From the NCBI GenBank assembly GCA_965249645.1, contig CBDFML010000011.1, forward strand, positions 620,001 to 684,000: DNA of 64,000 nucleotides, read 5' to 3'. The position numbers and the translations under genes are program-made. This document shows positions 1-9,989 of the stretch, piece by piece. Origin of the DNA: CAVOEB01 sp965249645. Its GTDB lineage: Bacteria; Pseudomonadota; Alphaproteobacteria; UBA828; JAPUJA01. Each line of letters starts with the position of its first letter. Positions within the stretch are counted from its first letter, which is position 1. The notes beneath the pieces are model-generated. The model made no database searches. It was given only the letters and a program-made list of their open reading frames with translations, and was not told where the DNA came from.

Positions 1-1590
1 GATACCGCCCCGGGTGTTCAGCATCTGGGTATAGGTGACCCGGCCCGGTGGTTTGGCGAGGTTGCCGGTGCAGAGCCGCTGGAGAGCGGCCTCGGCATCT
101 TTTCCGACCAGCATGAACTTCGAAAAGTAGGATTGATCGAACAGCGCTGCGGCCTCGCGGCAGGTGCGGTGTTCCGCGGCGACATGGGGAAACCAGTTCT
201 GGCGGCCGAACGAATACTCGTCCCGCGGCTCGACGCCTTGGGGTGCGAACCAATTAGGTCGCTCCCAGCCGGCCTTGGAGCCGAAGCAGGCGCCGGCCTG
301 CTCGAGCCGGTCATAGACCGCAGAGCGGCGCAACGGACGGCCCGCCTGATGCTCCTCGTAAGGCCAGTGGACCGTGTAGTGGTGGCCCTGGCCTTCGGTG
401 GCGCGGGCGCGGACCTGGGCATCGGAGCCGTAAAATTTTGCGAAGCGGCGGACGTCGGTGCCCCAGAGGTCGAAGGGCGGCTCGCCGTTCATCATCCATT
501 CGCCGAGCGCCATGCCGAAGCCGGGCCCGACCGTGATGCCGTAAGCGTTGAAGCCGCAGGCGGTGAACAGGCCATCAACTTCGGTTTCGCCGAGCACCGG
601 GTTCTGGTCTTCGGTGAAAGATTCGAGACCGTGGATCCAGGTCTTCACGCCCGCCGTCTCGAGCACCGGGAAGCGGTGGATCAGCGGCAACATGTGGGGC
701 ATGAAATGGTCGAGATTCTCGGGCATGAGGTGAAAGACGAAGTCGTCGGGTACGTCGGCGTCGGGATAGGGTATGGGGTCGGGCTCATACTGGCCGACCA
801 TCAGGCCGCCGACTTCTTCGCGGATGTAATGCCAGAGCTCGGGGTCGCGCATCACCGGCAGGTCGGGGGTGATGCCGTCGATTTTCTCGGTGATCATGTA
901 GCAATGGTGCGATGGCCAGATTGGGACATCGACGCCTGCGAGCCGGCCGAGCTTACGCGACCAGATGCCGGCGCAGATGGCGGCGCCCTCGCATTTGATG
1001 GTGCCGTGGTCGGTGACCACCGCCTCGAGCCGCCCGTCGGTGACGACAAAGTCGGTAACGGCGGTGTCTTCGACGATCTTTGCTCCGTTCATGCGCGCGC
1101 CCTTGGCCAGCGCCATGGTCATGTCGGACGGGCTGACCAGGCCGTCCGAGGGAATCCAGATAGAGCAATCGAGGTCGTCCGTGTGCATCAGAGGGAATTT
1201 TTCCTTGGCCTCCTTCGGTCCGATCAGACCCATCTCAAGTCCGAAGGAGCGCGCCGCCGTGATGGTGCGCTCGTACTCCGAGCGGCGGTCTTTCTGGGTG
1301 CTGATGCGCATGCCGCCGGTTTGGCGCCAGCCGGTCGCCTGGCCGGTCTCCTTTTCCAGTTCGGGGACCAGGCGGACGGCATAGGCCGCGAGGTTCATCA
1401 GGTTGTTGTTGGGCCGGTACTGGGCGATGGCGCCGGCGGCGTGCCATGTGGAGCCCGAGGTGAGCTTGTTTTTCTCGATCAGCACCACGTCGGCACAGTC
1501 GTTGTGGGTGAGGTGGTAAGCGGTGGCGCAGCCCACCACGCCACCGCCGATGATGACGATCTTCGCTTGATCAGGAAACTTCGCGGCCAT
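1..1590 (-). CDS. Dimethylglycine/sarcosine dehydrogenase-like FAD enzyme (3' end cut by window)
   Basis: The first 530 codons of a large flavoenzyme that oxidatively demethylates N-methylated glycines (DMGDH/SDH family), normally passing the one-carbon unit to tetrahydrofolate. The dinucleotide-binding motif GGGVVG lies at residues 15-20, and a TSGSTWHAAG segment ends near residue 53, with His50 at the position that covalently binds FAD in this family. Near the cut edge a block with ALFDQSYFSKF marks the start of the folate-binding GcvT-like part. Family members run to about 800-860 residues, so roughly a third is missing. ATG start at 1590; a palindrome at 1676-1687 lies 86 bases upstream. 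The exact substrate (dimethylglycine, sarcosine or a related amine) cannot be fixed from sequence alone. Confidence 0.9.
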   Translation of the reverse strand, partial: MAAKFPDQAKIVIIGGGVVGCATAYHLTHNDCADVVLIEKNKLTSGSTWHAAGAIAQYRPNNNLMNLAAYAVRLVPELEKETGQATGWRQTGGMRISTQKDRRSEYERTITAARSFGLEMGLIGPKEAKEKFPLMHTDDLDCSIWIPSDGLVSPSDMTMALAKGARMNGAKIVEDTAVTDFVVTDGRLEAVVTDHGTIKCEGAAICAGIWSRKLGRLAGVDVPIWPSHHCYMITEKIDGITPDLPVMRDPELWHYIREEVGGLMVGQYEPDPIPYPDADVPDDFVFHLMPENLDHFMPHMLPLIHRFPVLETAGVKTWIHGLESFTEDQNPVLGETEVDGLFTACGFNAYGITVGPGFGMALGEWMMNGEPPFDLWGTDVRRFAKFYGSDAQVRARATEGQGHHYTVHWPYEEHQAGRPLRRSAVYDRLEQAGACFGSKAGWERPNWFAPQGVEPRDEYSFGRQNWFPHVAAEHRTCREAAALFDQSYFSKFMLVGKDAEAALQRLCTGNLAKPPGRVTYTQMLNTRGGI

Positions 1591-1675
1591 GGTCTGTCTT
1601 TCCGCCGTGCCTGTCGTGCCCGCCGCTTCTCGGGCCGAGCACCAACATAGGAGGCAAGCCGCAGAATAGCAATAT

Positions 1676-1687
1676 TGGTACGGACCA
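1676..1687. promoter_or_regulatory. Candidate GntR operator upstream of the DMGDH-like gene
   Basis: TGGTACGGACCA is an imperfect palindrome (10 of 12 positions symmetric) between the regulator gene and the dehydrogenase start. The preceding T makes TTGGTACGGACCA, nearly identical to TTGGTACGGTCCA at 2456-2468. Two such copies, one before each gene, suggest the binding site of the neighbouring GntR protein. This is inference. Confidence 0.5.
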
Positions 1688-1722
1688 GATTTTTGGGCTG
1701 CGCACCGGCGTGCTTATGTGTG

Positions 1723-2451
1723 CTACTCGACCCGCCCGCTGACGGTGAACTCGGCGATGTCGCCCCGCCAGGTAAGGCAATCGATGTCGAAGGGCCGGCC
1801 ATCGGCGTCGAAAACCACCTGGGTCACGAGAATGCCGGCGCTGCCCGGCATTTGGTCAAGCAGGCGCGCATCATCATCGTTCAACTCGACCAGCCGGAGC
1901 GAGATTTCATGGCGGTTGGGCTGGACGCCGTATTCGTTTTCCAGGATGTCAAAGAACGAGCCGTGCAGATCGTGATCGTGGAAGTCGGGAAATCGGCGCG
2001 CCGGTTGGTAACTGACTTCGACCATCGCAGGATCGCCGCTGATCAGGCGAAGCCGGCGGGTCTTGTGGACTTTTTCCCTGGCGTCCAGGTCCAGTCGCTC
2101 GCGGACCCAGCGCGGCGGGGTGCCGGTCTCCGTGGAGAGGACCTCGGCGCCAGGGGTGCCGCCTTCGGTGATGACCGTGGAGAAAAAGCTGAACGCCCCT
2201 GACAGGTTGTAATCCAGGCGGGGGGGTGCCACGAACCAACCGCGCCGGTCGGAGCGATAGACGAAGCCCTCGCCCTCGAGCTGGATGAAGGCCTGGCGTG
2301 CTGTGGTGCGGCTGATCTTGAGAGTTTCGCTCAGCGTGCGTTCGGAGGGCAGCTTGCTGTGCGGGCGCAGAACCCCCTGGTCGATCTGCGAGACGAAATG
2401 ATCGCGGACCCGCTGATAGATCGGTTGACTGGACGTTGCGGTGCGCGCCAT
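1723..2451 (-). CDS. GntR/HutC-family transcriptional regulator
   Basis: A one-component regulator with an N-terminal winged helix (residues about 8-72, including LPSERTLSETLKISRTTARQ) and a C-terminal UTRA effector-binding domain (about 85-235). The HutC subfamily usually senses small metabolites and represses neighbouring catabolic genes. I chose the ATG at 2451 (protein MARTATSSQ..., 242 residues). A GTG ten codons earlier at 2481 is possible, but it has no ribosome site and would bury the operator-like palindrome at 2456-2469 inside the coding region. The gene lies between the DMGDH-like and DauA-like dehydrogenases on the same strand, so it probably controls one or both. Effector unknown. 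Confidence 0.88.
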   Translation of the reverse strand: MARTATSSQPIYQRVRDHFVSQIDQGVLRPHSKLPSERTLSETLKISRTTARQAFIQLEGEGFVYRSDRRGWFVAPPRLDYNLSGAFSFFSTVITEGGTPGAEVLSTETGTPPRWVRERLDLDAREKVHKTRRLRLISGDPAMVEVSYQPARRFPDFHDHDLHGSFFDILENEYGVQPNRHEISLRLVELNDDDARLLDQMPGSAGILVTQVVFDADGRPFDIDCLTWRGDIAEFTVSGRVE

Positions 2452-2455
2452 GCCT

Positions 2456-2469
2456 TTGGTACGGTCCAA
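2456..2469. promoter_or_regulatory. Candidate autoregulatory GntR operator
   Basis: TTGGTACGGTCCAA is a 14-base imperfect palindrome ending five bases from the chosen regulator start codon. It matches the site at 1675-1687 in 12 of 13 aligned bases. A site this close to the start would fit autorepression. Not tested. Confidence 0.5.
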
Positions 2470-2593
2470 GTGGGTTTCCACGTCAGAGGCTAAGGGGCCG
2501 AACCCGGCCTGTCAAACACGCGGGCGGGCGGAAGGCAGCGCAGGCTTGCGACCCCAGAATCCCTTGGGCCTGGCAAATTTCGTGCTTGGTGGA

Positions 2594-3727
2594 TCAGGCT
2601 CGCAGGCGGGCAGGCGAGAGATCGGCGGCGGAGACGCCGAGGGCCGCGAGGTCGTCGGGGAACGGCCGCCCGGTTGCAAGCGCGGCAGTGACTCGGCTCA
2701 TGGCGGGTGAGGTCATGATGCCGTAGCCGCCCTGGCCCGCGAGCCAGAAAAAGCCCGGCGCGTCCAGGTCGACGCCGGCAACCAGGGTTTTGTCAGCCAC
2801 GAAGCTACGTAGACCCGCCCATTTTCTCTCGACACGGCGGATCTCCATCGTCGTCGCCCTCTGGATCCAGTCCGCGCCCAGCGCCACGTCGATCTCCTCG
2901 GGCTGGACGTCATGAGGGTCGACCGGGGTCTCATCCGCTGGCGAGCCCAACAGGAGACCGGATTCGGGCTTGAAATAGAACTCCTCGGCGACGCCCGCTA
3001 CCATCGGCCAACCCGACGGTTCCGCTCCCTCCGGCGCGACGAAGGTAAAGGCGGTGCGCCGCTTGGGCGTCAACCCGACGGGTGCAATTCCTGCGAGCCC
3101 GGCGATCTCGTCGCACCAGGCGCCGGCGGCGTTGACGATAACGGGAGCGCGGAACTCGCCCGCCGGGGTGGAGGCGCGCCACGCACCGCCGTCATTGGAC
3201 AGGTCCTTGATCTCGGCGCTGACCACGAGGCGCCCGCCGCCCACCCGAAGGCCCTTGAGATAACCCTGATGGATTGCATTGACGTCCATATCCATGGCGT
3301 CGGGCTCGAGCATTGCCCCCGCCACGTAGTCCTGGTTCAGGACGGGCACCCGCTCGATAGCCTCCGCCGGGCTCAGGCGGCTCACGCTGGGCACGAAGCG
3401 CACGGACTCGTCGTAGGCGCTATCGAGGAGTTCCCGTTGCTCGACGCGTCCGACGGTCATGGCGCCCCGGGGACTGAGCAGGGGGTGGTCGGAAAAGCCG
3501 TCCGGCGGGTCGAGAAGGAAGGCGCGGCTGCCTACGGTGAGCGCGCGGATCGCTGCATTGCCATAGGTCTCGGTGTGCAGCGCCGCGGAGCGGCCCGTCG
3601 AGTGGTAGCCCGGGCTGGATTCGCGTTCCAGCACGCAAACCCGGCCATGGGCCGCGAGGCCGTAGGCCGCGGCGCATCCCGCCACGCCTCCACCGATCAC
3701 CAGAAAATCAAATTCTTCAACCGCCAT
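2594..3727 (-). CDS. FAD-dependent D-amino acid dehydrogenase (DauA-like)
   Basis: A 377-residue flavoprotein of the DAO/DadA superfamily that probably oxidises D-amino acids to keto acids and passes electrons to the respiratory chain. The FAD motif GGGVAG is near residue 12. The block GYHSTGRSAA, the segment VNAAGAWCDEIAGLAG and the C-terminal GQGGYGIMTSPAM closely resemble what I recall of Pseudomonas D-arginine dehydrogenase DauA, and the full length fits. Substrate preference may differ. The gene lies 142 bases upstream of the GntR gene on the same strand. It could instead act on an N-methyl amino acid, which would suit the dehydrogenase next door. Confidence 0.85.
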   Translation of the reverse strand: MAVEEFDFLVIGGGVAGCAAAYGLAAHGRVCVLERESSPGYHSTGRSAALHTETYGNAAIRALTVGSRAFLLDPPDGFSDHPLLSPRGAMTVGRVEQRELLDSAYDESVRFVPSVSRLSPAEAIERVPVLNQDYVAGAMLEPDAMDMDVNAIHQGYLKGLRVGGGRLVVSAEIKDLSNDGGAWRASTPAGEFRAPVIVNAAGAWCDEIAGLAGIAPVGLTPKRRTAFTFVAPEGAEPSGWPMVAGVAEEFYFKPESGLLLGSPADETPVDPHDVQPEEIDVALGADWIQRATTMEIRRVERKWAGLRSFVADKTLVAGVDLDAPGFFWLAGQGGYGIMTSPAMSRVTAALATGRPFPDDLAALGVSAADLSPARLRA

Positions 3728-3839
3728 GACGTGTCTGCTCTCGCGTTTGCCGCCGCGGGGCGCGGGGCGCGGGGCGGCCGCGATTATGCCATCAAAGCGG
3801 CAGCGCTCAGCGGATTAAAGGATTAGGGGGTTTGCGCGC

Positions 3840-4724
3840 TCAGAGGTCGGCGATGGCGTCCGCGGGGCTTTCGATCTGCTTTTCGATCGACGCCCGGAGC
3901 TTTTGCAGCGCCTTGTGTTCGATCTGGCGTACCCGCTCCTTGCTGATGCCGAGCTCCACGCCCAAAGCCTCGAGGGTGACGGCGTCTTCGCTCAGGCGGC
4001 GCTCCTTGATGATGGTCTGCTCGCGCGCGGTCAACTCCTTTAGCGCGTCGGCCAGCCAGCGCGAACGAGTCTCGTTGTCTCGCATCTGTACGACGATGTC
4101 CTCGGGGCTGGGGCGCTCGTCGACGATGAAGTCCTGCCACTCGTCTTCGCCGGCCTCGCCGACTCCGGCGTTGAGCGACTGGTCGCTCTGCCCCAGTCGT
4201 CCTTCCATGGCCGCCACCTCGTCGTAGCGGACCCCGAGCGCCTCGGCGATCTGTTCGCGGCCCGAGGCGCCCAGCGTACCGCCGCTTGCCCCCTCGATGC
4301 GGGCGCGCAGACGCCGGAAATTGAAGAACAGCGATTTCTGGGCCGCTGTCGTGCCGGTCCGTACGATCGACCAGTTGCGCAGGATAAAGTCCTGCATTGC
4401 CGAGCGGATCCACCAGCTGGCGTAGGTCGAGAAACGCACGCCCCGCTCGGGATCGAAGCGCCGGGCGGCCAGCATGAGCCCGACATTGCCCTCTTGGACA
4501 AGATCGCTCATGGGCAGGCCGTAGTTGCGGTACTTGCCCGCGGTGCTGATGGCAAGCCGCGTGTAGGCGCGGATCAGCTCATGCAGCGCTACGTCATCCT
4601 GCTCATCACGCCAACGGGTCGCCAACTCAATCTCGCGCTCGCGCGACAGCATAGGGGTACGGATCGCCTGCTTGATGAAACGCCGGTTGGCGCGCTGGGT
4701 TTCGGCGGTCTCGATATAGTTCAT
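3840..4724 (-). CDS. rpoH: RNA polymerase heat-shock sigma factor RpoH (sigma-32)
   Basis: A 294-residue group-3 sigma factor. Region 2 (about 50-115) contains SDLVQEGNVGLMLAARRFDP and the -10-recognition segment FSTYASWWIRSAMQDFI. The diagnostic RpoH box QKSLFFNFRRLR occupies residues 129-140. Region 4 at the C-terminus has the HTH LGISKERVRQIEHKALQKLR. It directs transcription of chaperones and proteases, and htpG at 9990 has a plausible sigma-32 promoter. Its own start is preceded by a good sigma-70-like promoter at 4779-4807. Some alphaproteobacteria carry several rpoH copies; only this one is visible here. Confidence 0.97.
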   Translation of the reverse strand: MNYIETAETQRANRRFIKQAIRTPMLSREREIELATRWRDEQDDVALHELIRAYTRLAISTAGKYRNYGLPMSDLVQEGNVGLMLAARRFDPERGVRFSTYASWWIRSAMQDFILRNWSIVRTGTTAAQKSLFFNFRRLRARIEGASGGTLGASGREQIAEALGVRYDEVAAMEGRLGQSDQSLNAGVGEAGEDEWQDFIVDERPSPEDIVVQMRDNETRSRWLADALKELTAREQTIIKERRLSEDAVTLEALGVELGISKERVRQIEHKALQKLRASIEKQIESPADAIADL

Positions 4725-4778
4725 AGCGTAGCCTCTTGGGGCGACCCTCAGATCGTCAGGGTCGTTAACATTGGAACG

Positions 4779-4807
4779 ATTTTAAGAAACCACAGCATGG
4801 GAATCAA
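4779..4807 (-). promoter_or_regulatory. Sigma-70-type promoter for rpoH
   Basis: Read on the minus strand, TTGATT (4807-4802) and TAAAAT (4784-4779) are separated by exactly 17 bases in an AT-rich stretch, 55 bases before the rpoH ATG. The 408 bases between rpoH and carD (4725-5132) hold no credible gene. Besides this promoter they contain a hairpin ACCGGG-TACGA-CCCGGT at 4955-4971, which has no T-run. Confidence 0.7.
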
Positions 4808-5132
4808 CACAAATCGTACCAAATTGATCTTGTTTATAAGCCATTGAAAATACTCGGATAAACTGTCGAATCGTAAAAATTTTCGTTGGAGTGTAGACGT
4901 CGGCTCTTCTCGCGCCTCGATCCACTCGACGATGTCGCCTGTTGGGTGGTGTAAACCGGGTACGACCCGGTCGGCGACACCGCGGGCGGTCTTGTTGTTG
5001 CTGGCAGCGAGCGCCCAGATACGTTTGTGCCCCGGGAGCGGACGGCCCCAGTGTGTCGGTTATGGACCCAGACGAACCCCGAAGATCGGGAGGCGAGCGC
5101 CAGTGGCCAGAGTGCCCGCGCCCTCCCGGCGA

Positions 5133-5630
5133 TCAGGCTGCCGAGAGAACCTTTTCGAGCTTCTGCGCCGCGGCTTCAGGTTCGATCTTCTCGATCGCGG
5201 CAAACTCGCGCGCAAGCCGCTCCAGCGCCGCTTCGTACATTTGGCGCTCGCTGTAGGATTGTTCCGATTGGGTGCGGCCCGAATGCAGGTCGCGCACGAC
5301 CTCGGCAATAGAGACGGGATTGCCCGAATGCAGCTTGGTCTCGTATTCCTGGGCGCGCCGGCTCCACATCACCCGCTTGACACGGGCGCGCCGTTTCAGG
5401 GTCGACAGCGCGTTCTTCATCTGTGAAGGCGAGCTCAACTTGCGCATGCCCGCACCCTCGGCTTTGCCCACAGGCACCCGCAGAGTCATCTTGTCATGCT
5501 CGAAATCGACCACGAAGAAACGGAGCTTGGTCTCGCCGATAGTCTGAGATTCGACGCCCGTTACCTTGCCCACGCCGTGGGACGGATAAACCACGTGATC
5601 GTTCACACGAAACGAAAGCTTCTCGGCCAT
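5133..5630 (-). CDS. carD: CarD family transcriptional regulator
   Basis: A 165-residue CarD/CdnL-type protein that binds the RNA polymerase beta subunit through its N-terminal Tudor-like RID domain and stabilises open complexes, especially at rRNA promoters. The opening FRVNDHVVYPSHGVGKV is the characteristic CarD_TRCF signature. The helical C-terminal half, with SRRAQEYETKLHSG and ERMYEAALERLAREFA-like helices, contacts the upstream fork of the bubble. ATG at 5630, with AGGA about ten bases upstream. It stands alone between long intergenic stretches, and is likely essential or growth-rate linked as in other alphaproteobacteria. Confidence 0.95.
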   Translation of the reverse strand: MAEKLSFRVNDHVVYPSHGVGKVTGVESQTIGETKLRFFVVDFEHDKMTLRVPVGKAEGAGMRKLSSPSQMKNALSTLKRRARVKRVMWSRRAQEYETKLHSGNPVSIAEVVRDLHSGRTQSEQSYSERQMYEAALERLAREFAAIEKIEPEAAAQKLEKVLSAA

Positions 5631-5938
5631 GTTATTTTTTCATCCTGACAGGACGTGCCGGGTTAAGCATTTCGCTCCGCGTCGTGCGAGGCGCCCAATC
5701 GTCCATCCCGTTTTTTTCTGTTTGTTACGGTCCAATCATTCCCGCAAGCGTGGCCCGGAACCCGGGGAGGCGTCGGTAAAGACATCCCCCCTCGACAGGT
5801 TCGCACCCATCGAGCCCAAAAGTCGCCGGTCCAGCGAGATTAAGTGGATCCTACCACAAGAAACCGAAAAAAGCGAGTGTTTTTAGTAGTTAACGGGTGT
5901 TTCGTCAGAATTTCACAGGGTTTTAGCGGCGTCCGGCA
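5631..5938. other. Intergenic region between carD and fdxA
   Basis: 308 bases without a credible coding sequence. It should carry the carD promoter (minus strand) and the end of the fdxA transcript. The AT-rich segment 5840-5930 is a likely place, but I found no hexamer pair good enough to call. Two T-runs (5710-5717 and 5878-5884) do not follow clear hairpins. Confidence 0.6.
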
Positions 5939-6274
5939 TTACGATCCCTGGCCCGATTTTTCGGAAAATTCCTTCATCTTGTCGGTGGCGCCGGCCCAAT
6001 CGTCAGCATCGGCGGGGGCCTCACCCTTGCGCGTGATGTTGGCCCAGATTTCGGAAAATTTCCGGTTGTGCTCGACCCAATCCGCGGTATCGGCGTCGGT
6101 ATCCGGAACGATGGCTTCGACCGGGCATTCCGGTTCGCACACTCCACAATCGATGCACTCGTCGGGGTGAATGACCAGCATGTTTTCACCCTCGTAAAAA
6201 CAGTCCACCGGGCAGACTTCGACGCAGTCCATATATTTGCATCGGACGCATTCATCTTTGACAACGTAGGTCAT
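5939..6274 (-). CDS. fdxA: 7Fe ferredoxin FdxA
   Basis: A 111-residue seven-iron ferredoxin, a low-potential electron carrier with one [3Fe-4S] and one [4Fe-4S] cluster. Cysteines fall exactly as in Azotobacter-type FdI: Cys9, 17, 21 and 50 for the 3Fe cluster, Cys25, 40, 43 and 46 for the 4Fe cluster, plus the extra Cys12. The roughly 50-residue C-terminal extension (DADTADWVEHNRKFSEIW and onward) is typical of the FdxA subfamily. It lies 48 bases downstream of the TerB-like gene on the same strand and is often found beside carD in alphaproteobacteria. Partner enzyme unknown. Confidence 0.95.
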   Translation of the reverse strand: MTYVVKDECVRCKYMDCVEVCPVDCFYEGENMLVIHPDECIDCGVCEPECPVEAIVPDTDADTADWVEHNRKFSEIWANITRKGEAPADADDWAGATDKMKEFSEKSGQGS

Positions 6275-6322
6275 TCAGTTCTCCAGTCGATTGACGTCTT
6301 CTTCTGTTGTCGGCCCGGTACG

Positions 6323-6787
6323 TCAGGCGGAGTCTTCCAGCCGGTCGATGACGCGTTTGCGTGCGGCGCCCCGGTCGCGCTCCGAGACGTAGAGCAACCC
6401 CCCAAGCCGGCGCATCAGATTGGCCTCGTAGGGGTGCAATTCGCCGTCGGCGTATACCACTTCCCACAGCATTTCAATCATTTCAATGCGCTCCGTCGCG
6501 GAAAATCGATCTTTGATGGTGCGCGTGAAGCGATGCATTTCGACCGCGTCCTCCTGGGTTGACTCGGCCTGGGCGATCAGCGCCGCGGACTCCGTGGCGT
6601 CGAGACCAAATTTCCGGCGCAGGGCGCCGTCGATCGCCGCGCGCTCGACATCGTCGTAGACTTCGTCGAGCCGGGCGGCCTCGACCAGCAAGGCGGCCGC
6701 AGCGAGATGAAGATCGCCGACTGCGTGACGGCCGGTGTCGGGCTCGGAGCGGGTTGAAGCGAAGAGCGTGCGAAAGCGATCAATCAT
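6323..6787 (-). CDS. TerB-family (tellurite resistance TerB-like) protein
   Basis: A 154-residue all-helical cytosolic protein of the TerB/DjlA-N superfamily. The conserved acidic segments DEVYDDVERAAIDGAL and ELHPYEANLMRRLGGLL match the two metal-contacting helices of TerB domains. No DnaJ domain follows, so this is the stand-alone form common in alphaproteobacteria, whose function is not established; the tellurite name comes from homology only. It sits 65 bases downstream of the S4 protein and may be co-transcribed with it and fdxA. Confidence 0.85.
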   Translation of the reverse strand: MIDRFRTLFASTRSEPDTGRHAVGDLHLAAAALLVEAARLDEVYDDVERAAIDGALRRKFGLDATESAALIAQAESTQEDAVEMHRFTRTIKDRFSATERIEMIEMLWEVVYADGELHPYEANLMRRLGGLLYVSERDRGAARKRVIDRLEDSA

Positions 6788-6852
6788 GGCAATGACTCAG
6801 GTCTGGGATGAAGTGATATAAGCCGCGCTTCACTCCGGTGCAAGCGGCACGC

Positions 6853-7175
6853 TCAAGACGGCGGGTGCGGTTCGCGCGGCAAGAGGACCTCGGGCTCGGT
6901 CTTGTCGGTCGTCTTGTCGTTGTAGAGCTGGCGCGCTTCCCTGGCCGGACCCCGCCGGATGCCCAGCGCACGCACCTGGAGTAAGCGCACCTGTTTGCCC
7001 AGCGCAAAGCTCAATACGTCGCCAGGCCGCAGCGGATGGTGCGCCTTATGGGTGCGTCGCTGATTGATCCGCACCCTGCCGGCCTCGCAAAAACGCTGGG
7101 CAAGCGCACGCGACTTGAAGATGCGGGCATGGAACAGCCATCGGTCAAGCCGTTGGCTGTCGACCGGCGGGTGCT

Positions 7176-7179
<4 letters not shown>
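6853..7179 (-). CDS. hslR: S4-domain RNA-binding protein (HslR/Hsp15-like)
   Basis: A 108-residue protein whose first 60 residues form an S4 RNA-binding domain (QRLDRWLFHARIFKSRALAQ, then GRVRINQRRTHKAHHPLRPGD). The basic tail fits the Hsp15/HslR family. In E. coli Hsp15 binds stalled free 50S subunits carrying nascent chains. The GTG start at 7179 overlaps the helicase stop (GTGA), so the two are probably translationally coupled. The function is inferred from family membership. Confidence 0.87.
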
Positions 7180-9740
<2,561 letters not shown>

Positions 9741-9915
9741 GGCAAGCCTCCGTCGAGCACCACAGTCAAGCCGAGGGACAGCTCGCAGCTCGTGCCCGTG
9801 TTCTGGTGGCGGCATGGTGGTCGCACCACCGCCCGACGGCTCGATGATTGGAGAATTGCGGCCCCGCTCGGCAGACGGAATCAAGGGGATGGTGTTATGC
9901 GGAGACAGCTTTCCC

Positions 9916-9945
9916 CTTGAACCCGGCGCCACGACTGCAAATATG
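9916..9945 (+). promoter_or_regulatory. Candidate sigma-32 promoter of htpG
   Basis: CTTGAA at 9916-9921, preceded by TTTCCC, matches the heat-shock -35 element. CAAATATG at 9938-9945, 16 bases downstream, is a weaker fit to the -10. The start codon of htpG follows about 45 bases later. htpG is a classical RpoH target and rpoH is in this window. Confidence 0.5.
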
Positions 9946-9989
9946 GATCGCGACGCAACGCGCGATCACGCATTGAAGGAAATTATGCC

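Noticed and set aside
133..1650. Long plus-strand frame of 505 codons
   Set aside because: It is the antisense of the DMGDH-like gene, whose minus-strand frame shows clear FAD and family motifs and runs off the window edge.
4955..4971. Intrinsic terminator for carD
   Set aside because: ACCGGG-TACGA-CCCGGT is a good hairpin but lies about 160 bases past the carD stop and is not followed by a T-run.
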